A stretch of DNA of 64,000 bases from Stenotrophomonas sp. UBA7346 (GTDB taxonomy: Bacteria > Pseudomonadota > Gammaproteobacteria > Xanthomonadales > Xanthomonadaceae): assembly GCA_002471015.1 (NCBI GenBank), contig DKPB01000057.1, positions 46,035-110,034 of the forward strand. The letters run 5' to 3'. Positions 17,665 to 26,021 of this stretch are shown in pieces; the first letter of the stretch is position 1; every line of letters starts with the position of its first letter. The notes under the pieces are model-generated. The model saw nothing but the letters and a program-made list of their open reading frames with translations. It searched no databases and was not told where the DNA came from. Made by a program: the position numbers and the translations under genes.

Positions 17665-18540
17665 ATGTCCCAGAACACGTTCGATATCGTTTACGAGCTG
17701 CGCCAACGCCAGCACGAGTTCAGCCCCGTGGAAGCACGCATCGCCGCGGCCATCCTTGCCGATGTGGACGCCGCCGCCCAATACGGCGTCAGCGAACTGG
17801 CCGAGCGTGCCGAAGTGAGTGCGGCGGCCATCTCGCGCTTTGCCAAGGCACTGGGCTGCGACCATGTACGCGAGCTGCGCGCCCGCCTGGCCTCGGCCAG
17901 CGCGGTGGGCAAGCGTTTCCTGGAACAGCAGAACGCCCCGCCGGTGTCTGCGCTGTATGCGCAGATCTGCGACGACATCCAGGAAAGCCTGCGCCACAAC
18001 ATCGCCAACCTGAAGGAACAGGTAGTGCAGGAATTGGCCGAAGCACTGTGCCAGTCGCGGATGATCCATATCTTCGGCCTGGGTGGCTGCTCCACGGTGT
18101 TCGCGCAGGAGCTGCAGAGCCGCCTGGTGCGTTTCGGCCGGCCAGTCTCGGCCTGCAGCGACGCGCTGATGATGAAGATCATCGCCGCCACGCTGGGGCC
18201 GGAGGACCTGGTGGTGGTGTTGTCGGTCAGCGGTATCACCCCGGAGATCGTGTCGGCGGTGGACATCGCACGCACCTATGGTGCGCGCGTGGGCAGCGTC
18301 ACCCAGGCCGGTACCGCGCTGGCCGAGCGCAGCGACTGGCTGCTGCCGATCCAGATCGAAGAGACCGACTTCGTGTTCAAACCGTCGGCTTCGCGCTACG
18401 CGATGATGCTGGCGATCGACGTGCTGTCCACCACCACCGCACTGAACGATGCCAACGCCAACCATGAGCACCTGCGCCGCATCAAGCTGGCGCTGGACCG
18501 CCACCGCGGTGGTGACTCGCGCCTGCCGCTGGGTGACTGA
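17665..18540 (+). CDS. MurR/RpiR-family transcriptional regulator
   Basis: A 291-residue regulator with an N-terminal RpiR helix-turn-helix (about 5-80; YGVSELAERAEVSAAAISRFAKALG) and a C-terminal SIS sugar-isomerase-like sensor domain (FGLGGCSTVFAQELQSRL and VVVLSVSGITPEIVSAV). It should sense a metabolite of the cluster and control its transcription. I chose the ATG at 17665 rather than GTG at 17659, which overlaps the permease. It is followed by the deacylase after 3 nt. A candidate operator is the palindrome at 14943-14955. Confidence 0.88.
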   Translation: MSQNTFDIVYELRQRQHEFSPVEARIAAAILADVDAAAQYGVSELAERAEVSAAAISRFAKALGCDHVRELRARLASASAVGKRFLEQQNAPPVSALYAQICDDIQESLRHNIANLKEQVVQELAEALCQSRMIHIFGLGGCSTVFAQELQSRLVRFGRPVSACSDALMMKIIAATLGPEDLVVVLSVSGITPEIVSAVDIARTYGARVGSVTQAGTALAERSDWLLPIQIEETDFVFKPSASRYAMMLAIDVLSTTTALNDANANHEHLRRIKLALDRHRGGDSRLPLGD

Positions 18541-18543
18541 TCC

Positions 18544-19983
18544 ATGCATGACGTAGTGATCCGCGGCGCGCTGGTGCTTGATGGCAGCGACCAGGCAGGC
18601 AAGGTAGCCGATGTGGCGATTACCGGCGGGCGCATCAGTGCCGTCGGCGCGCTGGGCGATGTTGCTGCCGGCCAGGTAATCGATGCCGCCGGCCTGGCGC
18701 TGGCGCCGGGCTTCATCGACGTGCACACGCACGACGACATCGAGGTCATCCGCAACCCGGCCATGCTCAGCAAGCTGTCGCAGGGCGTCACCACCGTGGT
18801 GGTCGGCAACTGCGGCATCAGCGCCAGCCCGGTGCGCATCCACGACGGCGTACCCGACCCCATGAACCTGCTGGGCGATGCCGAGGATTTCCGCTACCCG
18901 GACTTCGCCAGCTACCGCAGCGCGGTGGAACAGGCCAGCCCAGCGGTGAACGTGGCCGCCCTGGTCGGCCACACCGCCCTGCGCCAGAACCACATGGACC
19001 GCCTGGACCGCGCTGCCAGCGACAGGGAAATCAGCGCCATGCGCAGCCAGCTGCGGCAAAGCCTGCAGCAGGGGGCATTGGGGCTGAGCAGCGGCCTGGC
19101 GTACGCCTCGGCCTACCACGCGCCGTCCAGCGAGGTGGATGCATTGGCGCAGGAGCTGCCCCGCGGCGGCCTGTACGCCACCCACCTGCGTGATGAGTTC
19201 GCCGGCGTGCTGGATGCGATGGAAGAAGCCTTCAACGCAGCGCGCGCGCCACAGGCCGCTGTCCGCGTATCGCACCTGAAATGTGCCGGCATCGACAACT
19301 GGGGCCGCAGCCAGCAGGTGCTGGACTGCCTGCAGCACGCTTCACGGCAGCAGGATGTTGCCTGCGACTGCTACCCCTATGCCGCCAGCGCATCCACGCT
19401 GGACCTCAAGCAGGTAACCGACGCCTACGACATCCTGATCACCTGGTCAGACCCCGAGCCCGAACAGGGTGGCCGCCTGCTGGCCGACATCGCCGCGCAG
19501 TGGCAGGTGCCACTGCTGGACGCCGCCATCCGCCTGCAACCGGCCGGCGCGGTGTACCACGGCATGGACGAAGGCGATGTGCGCCGCATCCTCAGCCACC
19601 CGCTGACCATGATCGGTTCCGATGGCCTGCCCCGCGATCCACGCCCACACCCACGGCTGTGGGGCACCTTTCCGCGCGTGCTGGGCCACTATGCCCGCGA
19701 CGAAAAGCTGTTCCCGCTGCACACTGCCGTGCACAAGATGACCGGCCTGCCCGCCTCGCGCTTCGCGATGGGCGCGCGTGGTTTCATCCGCGAGGGCTGG
19801 TGCGCCGACCTGGTGCTGTTCGACCCGGCGCGGGTACGCGACACCGCCAGTTTCCACGACCCGGTCCAGGCTGCCGAAGGCATTGCCTCGGTCTGGGTCA
19901 ATGGCCGCCTGGCCTATGACGGCCACAGTGTGGTCGCGCGACCGGGCCAGTTCATCACCCCGCAAGCCAGCCCTGCCGGCTGA
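18544..19983 (+). CDS. N-acyl-D-amino-acid deacylase (D-aminoacylase)
   Basis: A 479-residue zinc amidohydrolase that removes the acyl group from N-acyl-D-amino acids to give the free D-amino acid. Visible features are the N-terminal small beta domain (VLVLDGSDQ-type start with AGLALAPGFIDVHTHDDIEV carrying the HxH metal pair), the conserved Cys in VVVGNCGIS, the later metal-ligand regions YATHLRDEF and VSHLKCAG, and the C-terminal catalytic Asp region MIGSDGLPRDPRPHPRLWG. It is the fourth gene of the operon and supplies substrate for the deaminase and the dehydrogenase. Confidence 0.9.
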   Translation: MHDVVIRGALVLDGSDQAGKVADVAITGGRISAVGALGDVAAGQVIDAAGLALAPGFIDVHTHDDIEVIRNPAMLSKLSQGVTTVVVGNCGISASPVRIHDGVPDPMNLLGDAEDFRYPDFASYRSAVEQASPAVNVAALVGHTALRQNHMDRLDRAASDREISAMRSQLRQSLQQGALGLSSGLAYASAYHAPSSEVDALAQELPRGGLYATHLRDEFAGVLDAMEEAFNAARAPQAAVRVSHLKCAGIDNWGRSQQVLDCLQHASRQQDVACDCYPYAASASTLDLKQVTDAYDILITWSDPEPEQGGRLLADIAAQWQVPLLDAAIRLQPAGAVYHGMDEGDVRRILSHPLTMIGSDGLPRDPRPHPRLWGTFPRVLGHYARDEKLFPLHTAVHKMTGLPASRFAMGARGFIREGWCADLVLFDPARVRDTASFHDPVQAAEGIASVWVNGRLAYDGHSVVARPGQFITPQASPAG

Positions 19984-20013
19984 CTGCATACCGAACCAAG
20001 CAAGGAGACACCC

Positions 20014-20412
20014 ATGAGTGACATCAAGCGCTATGGCGCCGAAGGCGGCGTTGGCCAGGGCAAGCAACACATGCCGTTCTCGCGTGCGGTGGAAGCCGAT
20101 GGCTGGCTGTACGTCTCCGGCCAGGTACCAATGCGTGACGGCGAACTGGTCACCGGCACGGTCACCGACCAGGCACATGTGGTGATCGGCAATGTGCTGG
20201 ATATCCTTGCCGAGGCCGGTTACGGGCCCGAGCACGTGGTGCGTTGCGGCGTATGGCTGGACGATGCGCGCGATTTCTACGCTTTCAATGGTGTGTTCAA
20301 GCATTACTTCGGTGACAACCCGCCGGCCCGCGCCTGCGTGGAAAGCCGCATGGTGGTGGACTGCAAGGTGGAAGTGGACTGCGTGGCCTACAAGCGCCCG
20401 CAGCGCGACTGA
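20014..20412 (+). CDS. ridA: RidA-family reactive enamine/imine deaminase
   Basis: A 132-residue YjgF/YER057c/UK114-family protein with the family core PFSRAVEADGWLYVSGQVP, NVLDILAEAG and the C-terminal arginine region NPPARACVES. RidA hydrolyses 2-aminoacrylate and similar imines released by PLP-dependent serine/threonine dehydratases and by FAD amino-acid dehydrogenases, which fits exactly with the enzymes in this cluster. AAGGAG lies eight bases before the ATG at 20014. It is the last gene before a SMAG repeat cluster. Confidence 0.88.
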   Translation: MSDIKRYGAEGGVGQGKQHMPFSRAVEADGWLYVSGQVPMRDGELVTGTVTDQAHVVIGNVLDILAEAGYGPEHVVRCGVWLDDARDFYAFNGVFKHYFGDNPPARACVESRMVVDCKVEVDCVAYKRPQRD

Positions 20413-20425
20413 CCCGCGCCGTACT

Positions 20426-20538
20426 GTAGGGCCGAGCCATGCTCGGCAGGAGCTGTACCAGCAATCCAACTGTAGTGCCGAGCCATGCTCGGCAGGAGCT
20501 TTCCCGATAGAGCCCAGCCGAGCATGGCTCGGCTCTAC
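20426..20538. repeat. SMAG (GTAG-type REP) repeat cluster: two direct copies and one inverted
   Basis: Three 22-bp units: GTAGGGCCGAGCCATGCTCG.. at 20426-20447 (+), GTAGTGCCGAGCCATGCTCG.. at 20472-20493 (+) and the inverse copy ending CGGCTCTAC at 20517-20538 (-). Each unit starts with GTAG and contains the palindrome GCCGAGC-AT-GCTCGGC. These match the Stenotrophomonas maltophilia GTAG family (SMAG). Head-to-head units can form a long stem between RidA and GltS and may act as a transcription or mRNA-stability barrier. Confidence 0.85.
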
Positions 20539-20698
20539 AGCTAATGCACCAGTCGAGCAGGGCCCAGCACTATCGCTCTCGGTGGCTTTACCGCAACCGG
20601 GAAGGGCTCACAGCCGGGACCAGTGCCAATAGGCCCGGTTGCCATGCACTGCGCGGGGCGGCAAAGTCGGGATTGACGCTGAAACAAGGTAATACCCG

Positions 20699-21904
20699 AT
20701 GATCCATCTCGACGCCGTACAGACGGTGGCCTTTGCCGGCCTGACCCTGTTCGCCGGCTACGCGCTGTGCCGCGCCATTCCGTTCTTCCGCCGCTACAAC
20801 CTGCCCGAACCGGTGGTTGGCGGCCTGCTGGTGGCCTTGGCGGTGTGGTGGGCACATGGCCAGCAGACCACCCTGTTCGAGTTGGATACCACCCTGAAGA
20901 CGCCGCTGATGGTGGCCTTCTTCACCACCCTGGGCATCAATGCCAGCCTGCGCCTGCTGCGGGTCAGCGGCAAGCAGGTGATGCTGTTCCTGCTGATCGG
21001 CAGCCTCTTTGCAGTGCTGCAGAACCTGATCGGCATCAGCGTGGCCAAGCTGTTCGGGCTCAACCCGATGTTCGGCGTGCTGGCCGGCTCGGCCACCCTG
21101 ACCGGTGGCCCGGCTACCGGCTTGGCATTTGCCGGGCATTTCGAGCAGGCCGGGCTGGTCGGCGCGGAGAGCCTGGCGGTGACCGCGGCGATGGCCGGGA
21201 TCATCTGCGGTGGCCTGGTCGGCGGCCCGGTGATCACCGTGCTGATGCAGCGCTTCAAGGTCCGCCACCCCAGCCAGAAGGCCACTGGCGCACAGCTGGG
21301 CGAGGAAGAGGCCATCGTAGTCCGCTACCCCAGCGAATCCGCGCGCGAGTTCGATGCGCTGAAGAGCATCGTGGTGCTGTTGATGGCGATGTGGCTGGGC
21401 GTGTGGGTAGGCAAGGGTTTCGAAGGGCTGGGCCTGACCCTGCCGACCTACATCGGCGCGATGCTGGTAGGCGCGGTGATCCGCAACATCGATGACTACA
21501 CCGGCTGGATCAAGCTGTCGGTACCCACCACCGACCTGATCGGCAACATCTGCCTGGCGCTGTTCCTGGCCGTCGCCCTGATGGACCTCAAACTGTGGGA
21601 ACTTGCCGGCATGGGCCTGCCGCTGCTGGTCAACCTGATCATCCAGGTGTCCGTGGTGGCGCTGTTCGCGGTGCCGATCTACTGGCTGATGGGCCGCGAC
21701 TATGACGCCGCCGTGATGGGCGGCGGCTTCATCGGCTTCATGCTCGGCACCACCGCCAACGCAATGGCGGTGATGCGTCGCCTGGCCCAGCGCTACGGGC
21801 CGGCACCGCGTGCCTTCCTGGTGGCACCGCTGGTCGGCGCGTTCTTCATCGACTTCATCAACGCGCTGATCATCACCGGCTTCCTCAACTTCTGGCCGCA
21901 CTGA
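20699..21904 (+). CDS. gltS: Sodium/glutamate symporter GltS
   Basis: A 401-residue inner-membrane carrier with about ten hydrophobic segments arranged as two inverted halves and GltS family motifs (FFTTLGINASLRLLR, GSATLTGGPATGLAFA, GFMLGTTANAMAVMRRL). Members take up L- or D-glutamate with sodium. In this setting, just before an FAD D-amino-acid dehydrogenase, uptake of D-glutamate or other D-amino acids is possible. The ATG at 20699 follows AAGGTAATACCCG. The upstream gap holds the SMAG cluster. Confidence 0.9.
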   Translation: MIHLDAVQTVAFAGLTLFAGYALCRAIPFFRRYNLPEPVVGGLLVALAVWWAHGQQTTLFELDTTLKTPLMVAFFTTLGINASLRLLRVSGKQVMLFLLIGSLFAVLQNLIGISVAKLFGLNPMFGVLAGSATLTGGPATGLAFAGHFEQAGLVGAESLAVTAAMAGIICGGLVGGPVITVLMQRFKVRHPSQKATGAQLGEEEAIVVRYPSESAREFDALKSIVVLLMAMWLGVWVGKGFEGLGLTLPTYIGAMLVGAVIRNIDDYTGWIKLSVPTTDLIGNICLALFLAVALMDLKLWELAGMGLPLLVNLIIQVSVVALFAVPIYWLMGRDYDAAVMGGGFIGFMLGTTANAMAVMRRLAQRYGPAPRAFLVAPLVGAFFIDFINALIITGFLNFWPH

Positions 21905-21985
21905 CGGCCGGTTCCGTGCGCCAGACCCGTACCCACGGTGCGGGTTGGCGCGACAATGGCAGTTCCCCCCCATGCTGCTGCGCCA

Positions 21986-23227
21986 ATGACGTCCTCTGCC
22001 GTGCCCCCTGTTTCCCCTGGCCATGACCTGATCGTCATAGGCGCTGGCGTGGTGGGGCTGGCCAGCGCCTATGCCGCCGCCCGCCGCGGTTGCTCGGTGC
22101 TGCTGGTGGACCGCAACAGCGGCCCGGCGATGGGCACCTCCTTTGCCAACGGCGCCCAGCTCAGCTACGCCTATACCGATGCCATGGCAGGCCCCGGCAC
22201 CTGGAAACAGCTGCCGGAAATGGCGTTTGGCCGCAACGGCCCGTTCCGCACGCGCTGGTCGGCCGACCCGGATTTCCTGCGCTGGGGCCTGGCCTTCCTG
22301 CGCCAGGCCAGCACGGGTGGCCTGCATCGCAACACATTGGCGACACTGGAGCTGGCCCTGGAGTCACGCCAGGCCATGCGCTCCCTGCTGCAGGAGCACC
22401 CGATCGATTTCGAACACGCGGTTTCCGGCAAGCTGCATCTGTATCCTTCCGTCAAAGGCATGCACGGCGCAGCGGCAATGATCGCGCTCAAGCGTACCAG
22501 CGGCGTGCAGCAGCGCCTGGTGTCCGCAGAGGAAGCCAGGCGCATCGAACCCGCGCTCTGCGGCGCGCCGTGGCTGGCTGGCGCGGTGTATTCGCCCGAC
22601 GAGGAAGCCGGCGACCCGTACCGCTTCAGCCAAGGCTTGCTGCAAGTAATGGAGCACCAGTACGGGGTGCAGGCAAAATTCGGCATCCACATCAGTTCAT
22701 TGCGCAATGCAGGTGGCCACTGGCAGCTGCAACTGCAGGACGGGCAGGTACTCACCGCCAAACGCGTGCTGGTCTGTGCCGGCATCGACAGCGCCACCCT
22801 GCTCAAACCACTGCGCCTGCGCATGCCAGTGATGGCGATCAAGGGCTATTCGTTCACTGCCGCCTGCGGGGCCAATGCGCCGCAGGTCAGCATCACCGAC
22901 ACCAAGCGCAAGCTGGTGTTCTGCCGCCTGGGCGAGCGCATCCGCGTGGCCGGGCTGGCCGACCTCAACGACTGGAACCCCACGCCTGAACCGACGCGGC
23001 TGGCGCAGTTGATCGCGCAGGCACGCGCCTCGCTGCCCGAGGCGGCCGATTACGATCACATCCAAAGCAGCTGGGCCGGCCTGCGCCCGGTCACCCCGTG
23101 GTCCTCGCCCATCATCCGCAACCTGGGCGATGGCCTGGGCTGCAACATCGGCCACGGCATGCTGGGCTGGACCCTGGCCATGGGCAGCGGTGAGCGCGCC
23201 GTGGCGCAGTTGCTGGACGCCCGCTGA
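21986..23227 (+). CDS. FAD-dependent D-amino-acid dehydrogenase (DadA-like oxidoreductase)
   Basis: A 413-residue DAO-family flavoprotein with an N-terminal dinucleotide-binding motif (IVIGAGVVGLASAYAAARRG), DadA-like active-site region GTSFANGAQLSYAYTDAMAGP and the C-terminal FAD loop NIGHGMLGWTLAMGSGE. It oxidises D-amino acids to 2-oxo acids and ammonia and passes electrons to the respiratory chain, probably as a peripheral membrane protein. I preferred the ATG at 21986; GTG at 21938 or ATG at 21956 would add a non-conserved extension. It closes the D-amino-acid region and converges with the next gene, stops only 3 nt apart. Confidence 0.86.
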   Translation: MTSSAVPPVSPGHDLIVIGAGVVGLASAYAAARRGCSVLLVDRNSGPAMGTSFANGAQLSYAYTDAMAGPGTWKQLPEMAFGRNGPFRTRWSADPDFLRWGLAFLRQASTGGLHRNTLATLELALESRQAMRSLLQEHPIDFEHAVSGKLHLYPSVKGMHGAAAMIALKRTSGVQQRLVSAEEARRIEPALCGAPWLAGAVYSPDEEAGDPYRFSQGLLQVMEHQYGVQAKFGIHISSLRNAGGHWQLQLQDGQVLTAKRVLVCAGIDSATLLKPLRLRMPVMAIKGYSFTAACGANAPQVSITDTKRKLVFCRLGERIRVAGLADLNDWNPTPEPTRLAQLIAQARASLPEAADYDHIQSSWAGLRPVTPWSSPIIRNLGDGLGCNIGHGMLGWTLAMGSGERAVAQLLDAR

Positions 23228-23230
23228 GGT

Positions 23231-24487
23231 TTATTCCCCGCTGATCTGATCCATGCGGATGCGGTTGGCAAACAGGGAGAACGCCAGAGCGCCGGCCAGA
23301 CCATTGGCGCGGTTGATCCACTGCGGCAACCAGCGTGGCGGCGCCAGCACGCCAGCCTCGAACAACGGCGTCAGCGCCTGCGCATCCTCCAGCGTCATCT
23401 TGCCGGCAAACAGCCAGCGGCAGGTCTGCAGCTTTTCATCACGCAGCATCTGCCGGAAGAAGGTGTGCACCGACACCAGCCCGCGCAGGTACACCGTGTC
23501 CTTGGTGAAGGCCGCACCGCCGCTGGGCGGCACGCCCCGAAACACGCGCTGGGCCGAGGAAAAACTTTCCTCCGCGGTCTGCCCGGCACCGCGGAAGTAA
23601 TTGAACACCTCGATGAAGTCGGCACCGTCGCGGGCCATCGCGATGGCCTCGATGCGCAGGCTGATGCGCTTGAGCCGCTGGATGTCGATGCTGCCGGTGA
23701 TCTGCTCGGCGAACGTGGCCAAGCCTTCCTGGGTGGCGGTGATGCGCGGTGATGACAGCCCCAGGCTGGGCAGCACCGCCTGGTCGCGGCCATTGAGCGC
23801 GGTCAGGGAGTGCACCAGCGCTTCATGGTGGTAGAGCTGGGCGCGGTCATAGGCGCTGAAGCTGGCACTGGTGCGCAGGCGGATGCGGGTGGCACCGGCC
23901 GCCGCCTTGGCGATCAGCGCCGGGTCCAGCTCCACCGTGATCATGCGGCCGCCGAAGAACTCATCCAGGTCACCCTGCAACTGCAGTTGCAGGGCAATGG
24001 CCGAAACCGGCACCTGCTCTTCCGGCGCCAGCAACTCGTGGTCCAGTTCCTGCGCGATCTGGATGAAGTGCCGTGCCGCTTCGCGGGTGGTCGGGCCATT
24101 GCCCGGCATCGGCTGGTCCGGCACCCCGAACAGATGGCTGGAGAAGTGATCCACCGCCGAGGTGCCCAACACTTCCAGCAGGCCGGCGGCCAGGTCCCAG
24201 CTGCGCGCCGAGTCGTGGATGTAGCTGCCCAGCGGGTGGGTGGTATCCACCTGCGCCATCACCGCTGCCAATTCGCGGCGGGCGTCAATGAAATCCAGCT
24301 TGGGATAGTTCACCTGCGGCAGCTCGGGCTTGCCGCGTGCCACGCTGGCCAGGAATGGCGCCTGCGTGGTGGCCGGCCAACTGGTGAGGCTGAGCAGGCG
24401 GATACCCTTCACCGCCGCCACCATGCGCGCATCCAGCGCGGCGTGGTGGGCAATGTCCGGATCGTTGTGGATCACTGCGTTGTCCAT
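23231..24487 (-). CDS. DUF1704 / QEGLA-motif zinc metallopeptidase-like protein
   Basis: A 418-residue protein of the DUF1704 family, often annotated as flavohemoglobin expression-modulating QEGLA motif protein. It contains a zincin-like site, His221-Glu222-x3-His226 (YHHEALVHSLT), with Glu254 in ATQEGLATFAEQ about 28 residues later, matching the metal and catalytic arrangement of MATCAP tubulin carboxypeptidases, the mammalian relatives. The bacterial substrate is unknown. The ATG at 24487 (MDNAVIHNDPD) is the family start; an upstream extension overlaps rsgA. It follows rsgA by 31 nt and may be co-transcribed. Confidence 0.85.
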   Translation of the reverse strand: MDNAVIHNDPDIAHHAALDARMVAAVKGIRLLSLTSWPATTQAPFLASVARGKPELPQVNYPKLDFIDARRELAAVMAQVDTTHPLGSYIHDSARSWDLAAGLLEVLGTSAVDHFSSHLFGVPDQPMPGNGPTTREAARHFIQIAQELDHELLAPEEQVPVSAIALQLQLQGDLDEFFGGRMITVELDPALIAKAAAGATRIRLRTSASFSAYDRAQLYHHEALVHSLTALNGRDQAVLPSLGLSSPRITATQEGLATFAEQITGSIDIQRLKRISLRIEAIAMARDGADFIEVFNYFRGAGQTAEESFSSAQRVFRGVPPSGGAAFTKDTVYLRGLVSVHTFFRQMLRDEKLQTCRWLFAGKMTLEDAQALTPLFEAGVLAPPRWLPQWINRANGLAGALAFSLFANRIRMDQISGE

Positions 24488-24518
24488 CGTCCACCTCACT
24501 GGATCGGGCTGAAAAACC

Positions 24519-25616
24519 TCAGCGCCGCTTGCCCTTGCCGACCGGGCGCCACTGCGCGCCACGGCCCACCTTCCTGCGCTCGTTGCTCTGCTCGGCCTGG
24601 CGCTGGGCCAACTTGGCCGCCGCCAGCGCCACCTCCTCGCGCAGCTTGAGGTAGTTCTCCAGCCGGCTTTCCTCGATGTCACCGCGCTCGATGGCCTCCT
24701 GCACCGCGCAACCCGGCTCGCTGTGATGCGAGCAGTCGCGGAACTTGCACTGCGTTGTCAGTTCCTCGATATCGGCAAAACCGCCTTCGGCAAGGGTTTC
24801 CTCGCCGGTCGGCTTGAGTTCGCGCATGCCCGGGGTGTCGATCAGGCAGGCGCCGTAAGGCAGCGGCATCAGCGCGCGATGGGTGGTGGTGTGGCGGCCA
24901 CGCGAATCGCTGCCGCGCACCGCGTTGGTCTTCATCCGGTCCTCGCCCAACAGCGTGTTGGTCAAGGTCGACTTGCCGGCACCGGAGGAACCCACCAGCA
25001 CCACCGTATTGCCCGGGCCCAGCCACGGCAGCAGGGCGGCCACGCTGTCCGGGTCCTTGCCATTGATCGCCAGCAGCGGAATCTGCTGCGCGGCCAGTTC
25101 TTCCAGTACCGCCAGCGCGTCCTCGCTGTATTCGGTCTGGTCGGCCTTGGTCAGCACCACCACCGGCGCCGCGCCACCGCCACCCACCAGCAGCAGGTAG
25201 CGCTCGATGCGCCGCGGGTTGAAGTCGGCGTCCAGGCCACAAACGATGAACACGGTATCGATATTGGCCGCGATCACCTGCTGGTGGTAATGCTCGCCGG
25301 CGGCGCCGCGCTTGATCGAGGTATGCCGCGGCAGCAGGGCGACGATGCGCTTGCCTTCCAGCAGCACCCAGTCGCCCACCGCCGCACGCTCATGGCTGGG
25401 GAAACGCGGCCGCTGCCACTCCGGTGGCGATTCGGTCTTGAGACTGGCATCGGGCGCATCGGCCACGACATAACCTGAACGATGCTGTTCGATCACCCGC
25501 CCCGGGCGCGCCTGCGGGTGCGCGGCAAAGGCGGCCTGCCAGGCCGGATCCTCGGGGGCACCAGGCCAGGGCCAGCCGATATGGCGGAGCGAATCAAAAT
25601 CGATGGAATCAGTCAT
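24519..25616 (-). CDS. rsgA: Ribosome small subunit-dependent GTPase A
   Basis: A 365-residue circularly permuted GTPase that checks late maturation of the 30S subunit. Order: N-terminal OB fold (about 40-110), G domain with permuted motif order (G4 VLTKAD, then G1 GSSGAGKSTLTN, then G3 DTPGMRE) and a C-terminal zinc-knuckle (CKFRDCSHHSEPGC). The tail is basic (RRKVGRGAQWRPVGKGKRR), common for RNA contact. The ATG at 25616 gives normal length. The upstream region contains the large palindromic repeat element. Confidence 0.95.
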   Translation of the reverse strand: MTDSIDFDSLRHIGWPWPGAPEDPAWQAAFAAHPQARPGRVIEQHRSGYVVADAPDASLKTESPPEWQRPRFPSHERAAVGDWVLLEGKRIVALLPRHTSIKRGAAGEHYHQQVIAANIDTVFIVCGLDADFNPRRIERYLLLVGGGGAAPVVVLTKADQTEYSEDALAVLEELAAQQIPLLAINGKDPDSVAALLPWLGPGNTVVLVGSSGAGKSTLTNTLLGEDRMKTNAVRGSDSRGRHTTTHRALMPLPYGACLIDTPGMRELKPTGEETLAEGGFADIEELTTQCKFRDCSHHSEPGCAVQEAIERGDIEESRLENYLKLREEVALAAAKLAQRQAEQSNERRKVGRGAQWRPVGKGKRR

Positions 25617-25680
25617 CGGCCAATTCTATAAGAGCTGGGATTCGGGCACCGGGATTGGCTATGCGAGAGCTGGAGCTGGG

Positions 25681-25711
25681 GCAGAGCCAAAGCCAGAGCC
25701 AGAGCCAGAGC
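25681..25711. repeat. Imperfect GAGCCA hexamer tandem repeat
   Basis: About five consecutive copies of a 6-bp unit (GAGCCA, one copy AAGCCA) running directly into the left arm of the large inverted repeat. A reverse-complement stretch (GCTCTGGCT) occurs at 25836-25844, so the tandem repeat can also pair. Confidence 0.7.
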
Positions 25712-25889
25712 ACCCCTCCCCGGCCCTCCCCTTGCCTGCGGCAAAGGGAGGGAGCCAAGCGTCCCCTCCCTTGCGCAGGATGGGTGCCAAGCGTCCCTCC
25801 CTTGCGCGCAGCGCAGGGGAGGGTTGGGGAGGGGTGCTCTGGCTTTCTCCCTCCCTTTGCCGCAGGCAAGGGGAGGGCCGGGGAGGGGT
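25712..25889. repeat. Large intergenic palindromic element with 42-bp perfect inverted repeats
   Basis: The arms 25712-25753 and 25848-25889 are exact reverse complements over 42 bp (core CTTGCCTGCGGCAAAGGGAG), enclosing 94 bp. Inside are a second hairpin (CCCTCCC...GGGAGGG at about 25794-25823) and two direct copies of GCCAAGCGTCCC followed by TCCCTTGCGC. A competing pairing exists between 25703-25721 and 25826-25844. A related unit lies at 63960-64000, so this is a dispersed non-coding repeat. Open frames through it are repeat artefacts; 25617-26021 holds no gene. Confidence 0.85.
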
Positions 25890-26021
25890 CTGCCTTTGCC
25901 TTGCTTTTAGCTGTAACCAATCCCCACTCCCGATTCCCCAATCCAAGCGCTAAAACCCCCGCCCCGCAGCGCAACAATTCAGCTACCATGCGGTTTCCCC
26001 GCCCTTGATGGCCCTGAGAAA

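Noticed and set aside
25681..25711. GAGCCA tandem repeats considered as a CRISPR-like array
   Set aside because: Units are 6 bp without spacers; no cas genes are present in the window.
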